A stretch of DNA of 64,000 nucleotides from Thalassospira tepidiphila MCCC 1A03514 (GTDB lineage: Bacteria > Pseudomonadota > Alphaproteobacteria > Rhodospirillales > Thalassospiraceae): assembly GCF_001662875.1 (NCBI RefSeq), contig NZ_JPVZ01000001.1:682001-746000 (forward strand). The letters are read 5' to 3'. The notes beneath the pieces were generated by a model. The model ran no database searches, was not told the DNA's origin, and saw only the letters and a program-made list of their open reading frames with translations. This document shows, in pieces, positions 28,825 to 36,740 of this stretch. The position numbers were made by a program, and so were the translations under genes. Positions within the stretch are counted from its first letter, which is position 1, and the number at the start of each line of letters is the position of its first letter.

Positions 28825-29985
28825 ATGTCCACCGCGACCAACACGGAAAAGCGCCCCCCGCTTCCAGGCCACCACATGGTGCTTGGCGAAACGGAAAAGC
28901 TGCGCCTTGATAGCGGTGTGGAGTTCGGTCCGTTTACCCTGGCCTATCAGACCTACGGCGAACTTAATGCCGACAAATCCAACGCGATTCTGGTCTGCCA
29001 TGCCCTGACCGGGGATCAATATGTTGCCGATGACTTCCATCCGATCACCGGCAAGGAAGGCTGGTGGTCTGAAATCGTCGGCCCCGGCAAGATCATTGAT
29101 ACCAACAAGTATTTCGTGATCTGCAGCAACGTGATCGGCGGCTGTCTTGGCAGTACCGGGCCCAAGGAAATCAATCCTGCAACCGGCAAGCCATGGGGCC
29201 TTGATTTCCCGGTGATCACCATTGCCGACATGGTACGTGCCCAAACCATGCTGATTGACGCGCTTGGCATCGACATGCTGTTTGCCGTCATTGGCGGGTC
29301 GATGGGCGGCATGCAGGTTCTTGAATGGTGCAAAAGCTATCCGAAGCGCGTTTATGCCGCCGCCCCGATTGCGACCTCGTTCCGCCATTCGGCGCAAAAT
29401 ATCGCCTTCCACGAAGTCGGGCGTCAGGCCGTTATGGCCGACCCGGACTGGTGCGGGGGCAATTACCTGCTGGAAGGCAAGAAACCGTCACGCGGGTTGG
29501 CTGTGGCGCGCATGACTGCGCACATCACCTATCTGTCGCAACCGGCACTCCACCGAAAATTCGGGCGCAAGCTGCAAAACCGTGGTGCGATCACCTATAG
29601 CTTCGATCAGGATTTTCAGGTCGAAAGTTACCTGCGCCATCAGGGCAAAAGCTTCGTCGATCGCTTTGATGCCAACAGCTATCTCTATATCACCCGGGCG
29701 ATGGATTATTTCGATCTGTCACTTGAATATGACGGGCGGTTGGCCGAGGCCTTTCAGGGCTGCAAAACCCGGTTCTGCGTCATTTCGTTTTCCAGCGACT
29801 GGTGCTTTACCACCGCTGAAAGCCGGATTGTCGCCCATGCGCTCAATGCCGCATCATGCAATGTCAGCTGTGTCGAGATTGAAAGCGACAAGGGCCATGA
29901 TGCGTTCCTGCTTGATGAACCCGATTTCCACATGGTGCTGAGTGGCTTCATCGAAGGTGCCGCCGAAGGCCGGGGGCTGAAATAA
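28825..29985 (+). CDS. metX: Homoserine O-acetyltransferase
   Basis: A 386-aa alpha/beta-hydrolase-fold enzyme of methionine synthesis. The nucleophile elbow is [12 protein letters not shown], preceded by [17 protein letters not shown], with catalytic Asp in [13 protein letters not shown] and His in [12 protein letters not shown] substrate swap to succinyl-CoA occurs in some alphaproteobacterial MetX, so the acyl donor is not certain. metW follows after 2 bp. The 187-bp gap before it was inspected for a SAM riboswitch and none was found. Confidence 0.93.
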   Translation: MSTATNTEKRPPLPGHHMVLGETEKLRLDSGVEFGPFTLAYQTYGELNADKSNAILVCHALTGDQYVADDFHPITGKEGWWSEIVGPGKIIDTNKYFVICSNVIGGCLGSTGPKEINPATGKPWGLDFPVITIADMVRAQTMLIDALGIDMLFAVIGGSMGGMQVLEWCKSYPKRVYAAAPIATSFRHSAQNIAFHEVGRQAVMADPDWCGGNYLLEGKKPSRGLAVARMTAHITYLSQPALHRKFGRKLQNRGAITYSFDQDFQVESYLRHQGKSFVDRFDANSYLYITRAMDYFDLSLEYDGRLAEAFQGCKTRFCVISFSSDWCFTTAESRIVAHALNAASCNVSCVEIESDKGHDAFLLDEPDFHMVLSGFIEGAAEGRGLK

Positions 29986-29987
29986 TC

Positions 29988-30638
29988 ATGAATGAGACTT
30001 TGAACCCAAACAGCGCAGCCAACGTTGCGCATAGCGACCGCATCCGTGTCGACCTGCAACTGATTGCCGACATGATCGAGCCGGGCACGCGTGTGCTTGA
30101 TATCGGCTGTGGTGACGGCGAACTTCTGGGATACCTCACCCGCACCAAAAAGGTTGATGGCCGCGGCCTTGAGCTGTCCAACGAAGGGGTGCGCAACTGT
30201 GTCGCACAGGGTCTTCCGGTGATGCAGGGCGATGCGGATCGCGATCTGCGCGATTACCCGGACGGGGCGTTTGATTACGCCATCCTCAGCCAGACCTTGC
30301 AGGCAACCCAGCGCCCGAAAGAAGTACTTTCGGAGTTGCTGCGCATTGGCACCAAGGCGATTGTGTCCTTCCCGAATTTCGGCCATTGGCGCGCACGGTT
30401 TGATCTGATGTTCCGGGGTCGTATGCCGCAGAACCCCAACCTTCCGATCATGTGGTACGAAACGCCAAACATCCATTTCTGCACGGTTTTGGACTTCGTT
30501 GCGCTGTGTAAAGAAATGGATTTGACGATCGAACGGTCGATGGTTCTCAATGAAGCCGGATCGAAGCTCAGCCTCGGCAGCCAGACCCGGTTTTCCAACT
30601 TTTTGGGCAATCAGGCACTTTTCATGCTCAGCAAATAA
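29988..30638 (+). CDS. metW: Methionine biosynthesis protein MetW
   Basis: A 216-aa class I methyltransferase-like protein. VLDIGCGDGELLGYL is the SAM-binding motif I; SQTLQATQRPKEVLSELLRIG, SFPNFGHWRARFDLMFRG and MWYETPNIHFCTVLDF are MetW hallmarks. MetW acts with MetX in homoserine acetylation in several proteobacteria, and the 2-bp spacing here supports coupled synthesis of both. Confidence 0.93.
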   Translation: MNETLNPNSAANVAHSDRIRVDLQLIADMIEPGTRVLDIGCGDGELLGYLTRTKKVDGRGLELSNEGVRNCVAQGLPVMQGDADRDLRDYPDGAFDYAILSQTLQATQRPKEVLSELLRIGTKAIVSFPNFGHWRARFDLMFRGRMPQNPNLPIMWYETPNIHFCTVLDFVALCKEMDLTIERSMVLNEAGSKLSLGSQTRFSNFLGNQALFMLSK

Positions 30639-30751
30639 TCAGATCGATTATTCGTTTTCATTGAACAATTGCCCCTGCCCGATCACAAACTGATCGCGTC
30701 CCCGTCTGAAATCTGATGCCCGATCGGGCAACTTCATCAGACGGGGCCGAT

Positions 30752-31597
30752 ATGACCATTTCAATCCTCATACAATTTGTTCGCCGTGCTTTTCTGATCG
30801 GCGCGATCACCCTGCTTGCGGCCTGTTCGCAGAAGGCCGAGACGCTGAAACTTTCGGTCACCCAGTTTGGCAGCGCGACTGAGCAGGCATTCGATCACTA
30901 TGACGCGGCCTATAGCACGCAATTTGCCCCCTTCCCGAAATCTGACACGGCAAAGCGCAGCGCGTTTGTCAGCAACATCACCGATTTCACCGGCACGATC
31001 ACACCGGCCAATATCGATACCTTGCTTGATCCCGATGCGGTGAAGATCGACCCAAGCGTCGCGCGCCAGTGGCAGGACACGCTCAAGGGCCTGCGCAGCC
31101 AGTATCAGCAGTTCGTTGCGATCTTCGATAATATCGAAGCCGGATCGGCATTCGGTGCCTCGGCGCTCACAGAATCCGGGCCTATCCTGGAAAAACTGCG
31201 CACGCAGCTTGCTACCATCAGCGATGAATTCGCGCGCACCCCGCCGCAATTCCTGACCCGGCGCAGCACCCTGATTGCCGAACTGAACCTGATCCGCACC
31301 AAGGATCACAACAACCCGGAGGCCGAAAGCCTTCTGATTGAGGCCTGGTGGCAGCAATGGAACAGCCTGATCGCGGCCGAACGCGCGATGCAGACCGATA
31401 CCCTGCGCGCCTTTGTCACGGCCTCAGCCCTTGGCAGCAGGTTGCAGGGACAGATCGATAACTATGCCAAGCTTGATGCCGGGTCGCTGATTACCGCGGT
31501 CGAAGACGGCATCAAACTTTCCAGCCAGATCGGCAAGCTGAGCCCAGCCGAACTGGTCACCCAAGGCACCGGCCTGCTTGAAACCGCAACCAACTAG
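30752..31597 (+). CDS. Uncharacterised lipoprotein
   Basis: 281 aa from ATG 30752. A hydrophobic N-terminus ends in the lipobox ITLLAACSQ, so Cys27 should be lipidated. The mature part is mostly helical and polar with no motif I recognise; it has repeated amphipathic stretches (DHYDAAYSTQFAPFPKSDTA, NIDTLLDPDAVKIDPSVARQ). The next gene follows after 19 bp with a good ribosome binding site, so the two form a pair. Function unknown. Confidence 0.72.
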   Translation: MTISILIQFVRRAFLIGAITLLAACSQKAETLKLSVTQFGSATEQAFDHYDAAYSTQFAPFPKSDTAKRSAFVSNITDFTGTITPANIDTLLDPDAVKIDPSVARQWQDTLKGLRSQYQQFVAIFDNIEAGSAFGASALTESGPILEKLRTQLATISDEFARTPPQFLTRRSTLIAELNLIRTKDHNNPEAESLLIEAWWQQWNSLIAAERAMQTDTLRAFVTASALGSRLQGQIDNYAKLDAGSLITAVEDGIKLSSQIGKLSPAELVTQGTGLLETATN

Positions 31598-31616
31598 AAA
31601 AGAGGGAGTTTTCACA

Positions 31617-31904
31617 ATGAGCCAGACACTCGGTGCCCTGATTGCCGATGCACAGGAAGCCTATGCGACTGCGGCTGTGACCTATCAGGGGGCGACGATT
31701 GACCAGAAGGTCAAATCCAAACCCGCCCTTGATAAGGCCGCCAGCCAACTGGTTGCCCTTCAGGCCAAGCAGCTTGATGAAGCCAAGGAAGTCGATGCAG
31801 AGGACGAAGCGGCGATGAAACAATTGCGCCAGCAGGTCAATAATGCCGCGACCCTGCAGACCGGGCTGATGACACTGGTTGCGGTGCTGACGAAATTTAT
31901 CTGA
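31617..31904 (+). CDS. Small helical protein of unknown function
   Basis: 95 aa starting at ATG 31617, with AGAGGGAG 10 nt upstream. The sequence is Ala/Gln/Lys-rich and helical (KPALDKAASQLVALQAKQLD, EDEAAMKQLRQQVNNAATL), with no signal peptide or membrane helix. Cytoplasmic, possibly coiled-coil. It probably shares a transcript with the upstream lipoprotein. Not recognised. Confidence 0.6.
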   Translation: MSQTLGALIADAQEAYATAAVTYQGATIDQKVKSKPALDKAASQLVALQAKQLDEAKEVDAEDEAAMKQLRQQVNNAATLQTGLMTLVAVLTKFI

Positions 31905-31934
31905 CGGGCCGCTGTCAGGCAGTTATTTCCACCG

Positions 31935-32390
31935 TCATTTCCAGCGGTCGGCATCGGCATCATCGGATGCCTTTGCCGTCACCCACTTGTCGCCACCGTC
32001 CGGGGTTTCTTCGCGTTTCCAGAATGGCGCGCGGGTTTTGAGGAAATCCATGATGAAGTCGCAGGCCTCGAACGCGGCACGGCGATGGGCCGAGAGCACG
32101 ATCACCAGAACAATGCGTTCGCCGGGCAACATGCGGCCAAAGCGATGAATGATGCGAATATCATCAAGCGGCCAGCGATCGGCGGCCTCATCAGCGATCT
32201 TTTCGAGTTCGCGTTCGGTCATGCCGGGATAATGATCAAGCGTCAGGGCCGAAACATTTTCGCCGCCATGAATATCGCGCACCAGCCCGACAAAACTGAC
32301 CGCAGCCCCGATATCGGTACGACCATCGGTCAGGGCCGAAAGTTCGGCGCCCGGGTCAAAATCATGTTGCTGAACAGAAACGCGTGACAT
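31935..32390 (-). CDS. moaE: Molybdopterin synthase catalytic subunit
   Basis: A 151-aa MoaE, which with thiocarboxylated MoaD inserts the dithiolene sulfurs into precursor Z. FVGLVRDIHGGENVSALTLDHYPGM is the conserved N-terminal region (shown here only as family recognition: FVGLVRD, LDHYPGM), IIHRFGRMLPGE and the active-site KTRAPFWKREE near the C-terminus follow. The ATG at 32390 is chosen by family length. It lies 32 bp after pgsA; the small moaD gene that normally sits between them is missing. Confidence 0.92.
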   Translation of the reverse strand: MSRVSVQQHDFDPGAELSALTDGRTDIGAAVSFVGLVRDIHGGENVSALTLDHYPGMTERELEKIADEAADRWPLDDIRIIHRFGRMLPGERIVLVIVLSAHRRAAFEACDFIMDFLKTRAPFWKREETPDGGDKWVTAKASDDADADRWK

Positions 32391-32422
32391 GGTCGCCGTC
32401 CCGGTTTGCCGGATTACAAGAA

Positions 32423-32974
32423 TTAATCGAGATGTTTCAGGCCGGTGCGCAGATAGATATAGCCTGTCTGAACCGTGACGATCCCGGCAATCCACAGCAG
32501 GATATCACCAATCAGGATCGAGGGGATCAGATCAGGCGATGCATCGCCGACCAGAAGGAACCCGATGGCGAGAATCTGGGCCGTGGTTTTCCATTTGGCA
32601 AGGACGGTGACCGGCAAGGGCACTTTAATCTCGGCCAGATGTTCGCGCAGGCCCGACACCATGATTTCCCGGCACATGATGATCACGGCGGGCAATACCG
32701 CCAAACCAGAAATGCGTTCAAAGGCCACCATCATCATCAATGCGGCCGCCACCAGCAGCTTGTCGGCAATCGGATCAAGGAACCGACCAAGTGGCGAAAC
32801 CACATTCATCGAGCGCGCCAGATAGCCGTCAAAGAAATCGGTCACCCCGGCAAAGGCAAACAGCGCAAAGCCGATCCAGTTGCCAACCGGACCATTGATG
32901 TAAAACGACGCGATCAGCGCCGGGATTACGAAAATGCGCGACATGGTCAGCAGATTGGGAATCTGGTTCTTCAT
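32423..32974 (-). CDS. pgsA: CDP-diacylglycerol-glycerol-3-phosphate 3-phosphatidyltransferase
   Basis: A 183-aa membrane enzyme for phosphatidylglycerol phosphate synthesis. The CDP-alcohol phosphotransferase motif D-G-x2-A-R-x8-G-x3-D-x3-D is complete within DFFDGYLARS and PLGRFLDPIADK (about 45-67). Four or five membrane helices follow. The start at 32974 (MKNQIPNLLTMSRI) is the conserved one. Usually linked to uvrC upstream; here a 3.7-kb accessory block separates them. Confidence 0.92.
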   Translation of the reverse strand: MKNQIPNLLTMSRIFVIPALIASFYINGPVGNWIGFALFAFAGVTDFFDGYLARSMNVVSPLGRFLDPIADKLLVAAALMMMVAFERISGLAVLPAVIIMCREIMVSGLREHLAEIKVPLPVTVLAKWKTTAQILAIGFLLVGDASPDLIPSILIGDILLWIAGIVTVQTGYIYLRTGLKHLD

Positions 32975-33168
32975 AAACAGGGCCTGTTTGACGGATTTTA
33001 CGGCAATGACATCAAGGCCCTGATGCGCAAACGCCCAAGGCCGCGCAATTATTAAAGACTTGAAGCACATACCACAAGGGCCGTGTTCATTTGCCATAAA
33101 ACCGCAGCAATAGAGATTGGACGTCCGATGCCAAGTCCCGCCACGACATCATCCCCGATAGACCGCAT

Positions 33169-33193
33169 TGGCAAAATTTGGCATAATTTGCCA
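33169..33193 (+). promoter_or_regulatory. Candidate operator of the parDE operon
   Basis: TGGCAAA (33169-33175) and TTTGCCA (33187-33193) form an inverted repeat 23 bp before the parD start, with a further TTTGGCA half-site between them. ParD-type antitoxins commonly repress their own operon at such palindromes. ParD binding here is inferred. Confidence 0.5.
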
Positions 33194-33215
33194 TATCTTG
33201 ATAACGGAGCACATC

Positions 33216-33449
33216 ATGGCGACGATGAATGTATCCCTGCCTGACCTTATGCGCGAATGGGTCGAGAGCCAGATTGAACAGGGCGAATATGCAAGTTCAA
33301 GCGACTATATTCGCGATTTGATCCGGCAGGACCAACGCAGACAAAAACTGCTGAAGGCGGCGCTTAATGAGGGGCTTAACAGCGGTCGCAGCCCCCGCAC
33401 GGCAGAAGACATTTTGCAGGAGACCCGCAAGAAGCTGACGGATGGCTAA
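33216..33449 (+). CDS. parD: ParD-family antitoxin
   Basis: A 77-aa ribbon-helix-helix antitoxin. MATMNVSLPDLMREWVESQI is the N-terminal DNA-binding strand and helix; YASSSDYIRDLIRQDQ is the ParD signature; the C-terminal half (SPRTAEDILQETRKKL) would wrap the toxin. ATG 33216 follows CGGAGC. It overlaps parE by 8 nt. Confidence 0.9.
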   Translation: MATMNVSLPDLMREWVESQIEQGEYASSSDYIRDLIRQDQRRQKLLKAALNEGLNSGRSPRTAEDILQETRKKLTDG

Positions 33450-33732
33450 ATACATCCTTTCGCAAAAGGCGGATGAAGATCTTGAGGGGATATACATTTA
33501 TTCCCACGAGAGTTTTGGCGAAAAGCAGGCCATTGCGTATTTCCTGTCTTTGCGTGATTGCCTGAACAATCTGGCCAATTCCCCGCATATTGGCCGGGAT
33601 GTGAGTTTTCTGCATCCGGGCATGTATTGCCACAATCATAAACGCCATATGGTTTACTACCTGATTGAAGGCGATGGTGTTTTTGTCGTGCGCGTTCTGC
33701 ATGATGCAATGGATGCGCATCTGCATCTCTGA
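33442..33732 (+). CDS. parE: ParE/RelE-family toxin
   Basis: A 96-aa toxin of the ParE type. KYILSQKADEDLEGIYIYSHE and the C-terminal core VYYLIEGDGVFVVRVLHDAMD match the RelE/ParE fold; the central RDVSFLHPGMYCHNHKRHMV carries the basic patch. ParE toxins poison DNA gyrase, though the target is not proven by sequence. Overlaps parD by 8 nt, the usual operon layout. The pair lies in the accessory block between pgsA and uvrC. Confidence 0.88.
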   Translation: MAKYILSQKADEDLEGIYIYSHESFGEKQAIAYFLSLRDCLNNLANSPHIGRDVSFLHPGMYCHNHKRHMVYYLIEGDGVFVVRVLHDAMDAHLHL

Positions 33733-33735
33733 TGC

Positions 33736-33773
33736 AAAGAAAAGGGCCGCATCCCGAAACAAGGATGCAGCCC
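33736..33773 (-). terminator. Terminator of the RutG-like permease gene
   Basis: GGGCCGCATCC (33744-33754) pairs with GGATGCAGCCC (33763-33773) apart from one internal mismatch; on the minus strand it is followed by TTTTCTTT. It begins four bases after the parE stop and would end the permease transcript. Confidence 0.65.
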
Positions 33774-33797
33774 TAAATCGATCAAATTGGCACGCGA

Positions 33798-35105
33798 TCA
33801 GGCAACATCTGCCTCGGCCGGATGGGCGGACTTGCCGCGTCCGATGCTGAGCGCCTGATAGAGGATGATGGCAGCAAGGGTTGCCGTGCCGATCCCGCCC
33901 ATGGCGAAGCCACCGAAATTGACCGTGAAATCGCCCGCACCAAAGATCAGCGTGATGCCCACCGTAAACAGGTTGCGCGGATCAGAGAAATCAACGCGGT
34001 TATCGACCCACAAACGGATCATGGCAGCAGCAATCAGGCCAAAGACCGCAACACCAAGCCCGCCCAGAACCGGGCCCGGAATGGTGTGCAGCAATGCGCC
34101 GAATTTCGGCGAGAAACCGAGCAGGATGGCAATCACGGCGGCAATGACAAATATCAGGGTCGAAAACACGCGGGTCACCGCCATCACACCCATGTTTTCA
34201 ACATAGGTGGTCACCCCGGTACCGCCACCCGATCCGGCCAGCATGGTTGCCAGACCATCGCCGACAAAACCACGGCCGATATAACGATCCATGTTCTGTT
34301 TGGTCATGCCGCCAATCGCCTTGATATGGCCGAGGTTTTCGGCCACCAGAATGAAGGCCACCGGCGCGATCAGGAACATGGCAGAACTTTCAAAGCGCGG
34401 TGCGACAAAGGATGGCATGCCAAACCAGGCGGCTTGGGAAAGTTCGGTAAAATCAATCGCCGGCATCAGGCCAAAGCCATTGCCCAAAACCAGCACCAGC
34501 ACATAGCCCGCCATAATCCCGACCAGGATGGAAATCCGGCGCAGCGCAATCGGCGCGTAAACCGAAACAAAGGCCACCGACAGCAAAGTCAGAAGGGCGA
34601 CCAGCATATGCATGTTGTCCCCCGTAATGCCATTGATCCCGACCGGGGCGAGGTTCAGGCCAATCGCCGCACCAACCGCCCCCGTCACCGCAGGCGGCAT
34701 CAGTTTTTCAACCCAGCCGGTGCCGGTTGCCATGACGATCAGACCGATCACGACATACAGCGCACCAGCAGCAATAATCCCGCCAAGCGCCCCGCCAATA
34801 TCCGGGTTTGGTCCCGATCCGGCATAACCGGTGGCGGCAATGACGACCGCGATAAAGGCAAAGGACGAGCCCAGATAACTCGGCACACGGCCCGCCGTGC
34901 AAATGAAGAAGATCAGGGTACCGATCCCGGAAAACAGGATCGCCAGATTGGGGTCAAACCCCATCAGAAGCGGACCAAGGATGGTCGCACCCGACATGGC
35001 TACAAGATGCTGCAAGCCCATCGGGAACATCGCACCCCAAGGCAGACGCTGATCAGGCATGACTGTGGAAGACCGGGTCACAGACCAGGAAGGAAAATAT
35101 CGCAT
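33798..35105 (-). CDS. NCS2-family uracil/pyrimidine permease (RutG-like)
   Basis: A 435-aa permease of the nucleobase-ascorbate (NCS2/UraA) family with about 12-14 membrane segments. Stretches such as DPNLAILFSGIGTLIFF, GRVPSYLGSSFAFI, MLIAPVA-like FLIAPVAFILVAENLGH, RYIGRGFVGDGLATMLAGS and GFSPKFGALLHTIP closely follow E. coli RutG as I recall it, so uracil/pyrimidine uptake is likely. The start at 35105 aligns the N-terminal WSV...PDQRLPW region with RutG. No rut catabolic gene is nearby; it stands alone in the accessory block. Confidence 0.85.
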   Translation of the reverse strand: MRYFPSWSVTRSSTVMPDQRLPWGAMFPMGLQHLVAMSGATILGPLLMGFDPNLAILFSGIGTLIFFICTAGRVPSYLGSSFAFIAVVIAATGYAGSGPNPDIGGALGGIIAAGALYVVIGLIVMATGTGWVEKLMPPAVTGAVGAAIGLNLAPVGINGITGDNMHMLVALLTLLSVAFVSVYAPIALRRISILVGIMAGYVLVLVLGNGFGLMPAIDFTELSQAAWFGMPSFVAPRFESSAMFLIAPVAFILVAENLGHIKAIGGMTKQNMDRYIGRGFVGDGLATMLAGSGGGTGVTTYVENMGVMAVTRVFSTLIFVIAAVIAILLGFSPKFGALLHTIPGPVLGGLGVAVFGLIAAAMIRLWVDNRVDFSDPRNLFTVGITLIFGAGDFTVNFGGFAMGGIGTATLAAIILYQALSIGRGKSAHPAEADVA

Positions 35106-35271
35106 TTATGGCAAGCCGATTATTTATGGACGTTTCGCGCGAAAATGCCCCGCCGGGCGGCAGGGCGTACCGGGTATCGCGCCACGGGCGACAAAAAGCA
35201 AGACGGGAGTGCGATGTTTTAAAGCGTTTTGCATTTAATCCATCTTTTGAACTGAGAGGTCCCGGTATTGA

Positions 35272-35300
35272 TGGATCCCCGCCTTCGCGGGGATGACGGA
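35272..35300 (+). repeat. REP-like palindromic repeat, copy 1
   Basis: Contains the stem ATCCCCGC-CTTC-GCGGGGAT followed by GACGGA. The same 29 bases recur at 36677-36705 in the same orientation, bracketing the AT-rich HEPN-like gene. Similar GC-rich palindromes are scattered in many alphaproteobacterial genomes. The remainder of the 333-bp gap 35106-35438 holds no gene I can support. Confidence 0.8.
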
Positions 35301-35438
35301 ATTTTGCGGCAGCGCTGATGCCATTTAGCGCAAAACAACTCACAAGCCCTACTCAACGTTAAGAAGCAAAGTTCACAAACCGCACCTTCTCGTTTTGCAG
35401 TATTATTCTCGAGTTGTAGGAGTTTCACGGTCGAAACA

Positions 35439-36656
35439 ATGAATCACATTCCTCTTGGAACAACTTCTGTTGAGTTCGAGCATAACGGACGGCGGTTAAC
35501 CGCTGATGCTGCAGTTAAGCTAGAACTGTCGCTAAGTTTAAAACTTCTTATTGAATGTGACTTTTCCAACGCAAATCACGCTATTTGGCCCGGAAAGTAC
35601 ACATCAATACGCTTAGTGAATTACGGAAAGAAAATTCCTGTATTCATTAGCCGCTGCTCACCCGAAGGAGTTGAGTTTGTTGGCCTTGAAGCACCCTTCA
35701 GGGTTCTAGGGAACGAAGAGCAACTGCTTTCTTATATAGAGTTTGAACTTCTAAATTTTTCAAACCTCAGAACAAAACACGAAATTCAATTCGAAAATTG
35801 GTCGATCGAAATCACTTCAGTCCCTCAACTGTATGATATCGCTGAAAAATTTCAAAATTCTGGAGGTTTCGCTAAAACTCATTCTGGGAGCTTATGTCGT
35901 TCTGACGGGGTGCCTTTCAGCGTCTCAGAGGCCGAGAACATTCTTGATTCCTTGAGGCTTCAGTGCTGCTTTGCCCACGGAATTTATTGCAGTCCAATCC
36001 TGCCGACCGGATACGATGAAAGTGGTAAAGAGGTATGGAAAGAGTGGGGATCTTCAAGCGTTGATATTTGGCGCTGGGCACCAAGTTGGGCAGACATAGT
36101 CCCGCCCTTAGCTTTAAGTGAAACTTTTCCGAACTTCTATAAAACCCTATGCTCAAGCAACGAAACAAAGAGCGCCGTGCACGTAGCTCTCTCTTGGTAC
36201 CTTCGGAGCAATCGTAATAACGGCGACATTTCAGGCGGCCTGATCCTTACCCATACCGCTTTGGAAAGGCTTGCTCATCACTTTGAGTTTCGAGAAAGAG
36301 GCGCTGCTCGAAACATCAGGTCGCTACTGAAAAAGTTCGGCATTCCAACTGAACTTCCACGCTGTTTAGCGAGCTTGATGGAGCTTAGTCGCAAATACAC
36401 GAATAGCCGTAACCTGTCTTTGACGGATGGCCCATATGTATTCTCAGAAGTCCGCAACAATTTAGTGCATCCAGATCATACTTGGAATGATCTGGAGCCA
36501 ATCGCAGAATACGAAGCTTGGAGCTTGGGACAGTGGTACATTGAAATGGTGATTCTAGCGATGACTGGCTTTAATGGGCAATATGGCAATCGCCTAATTG
36601 CAGGACGAGCCAAATATGATCTGGAAACCGTTCCTTGGGCCAAACAAAAAAGCTAA
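35439..36656 (+). CDS. Uncharacterised protein with C-terminal HEPN-like domain (R-x4-H motif)
   Basis: 405 aa, not recognised as a named family. The N-terminal 230 residues look beta-rich (LSLSLKLLIECDF, GKKIPVFISRCS). The C-terminal part (about 245-385) is helical and carries EVRNNLVHPD with R339-N-N-L-V-H344, the R-x4-6-H signature of HEPN RNases, plus YEAWSLGQWYIEMVILAMTG. Codon use and base composition differ sharply from neighbours (visibly AT-richer, many TTT, CTT, AAT, AGC codons), and it is flanked by 29-bp direct repeats, all pointing to recent acquisition. A stand-alone defence or RNA-targeting role is possible but inferred. Confidence 0.7.
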   Translation: MNHIPLGTTSVEFEHNGRRLTADAAVKLELSLSLKLLIECDFSNANHAIWPGKYTSIRLVNYGKKIPVFISRCSPEGVEFVGLEAPFRVLGNEEQLLSYIEFELLNFSNLRTKHEIQFENWSIEITSVPQLYDIAEKFQNSGGFAKTHSGSLCRSDGVPFSVSEAENILDSLRLQCCFAHGIYCSPILPTGYDESGKEVWKEWGSSSVDIWRWAPSWADIVPPLALSETFPNFYKTLCSSNETKSAVHVALSWYLRSNRNNGDISGGLILTHTALERLAHHFEFRERGAARNIRSLLKKFGIPTELPRCLASLMELSRKYTNSRNLSLTDGPYVFSEVRNNLVHPDHTWNDLEPIAEYEAWSLGQWYIEMVILAMTGFNGQYGNRLIAGRAKYDLETVPWAKQKS

Positions 36657-36676
36657 TATTTAGCCCAACGAACCGG

Positions 36677-36705
36677 TGGATCCCCGCCTTCGCGGGGATG
36701 ACGGA
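36677..36705 (+). repeat. REP-like palindromic repeat, copy 2
   Basis: Identical over 29 bases to 35272-35300 and in direct orientation. It lies 20 bp after the stop of the HEPN-like gene, and its 8-bp stem followed by GACGGATTTTT could also terminate that transcript. Confidence 0.8.
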
Positions 36706-36740
36706 TTTTTCAGGGACTGCGGACATTAACGTTGGGGCGC

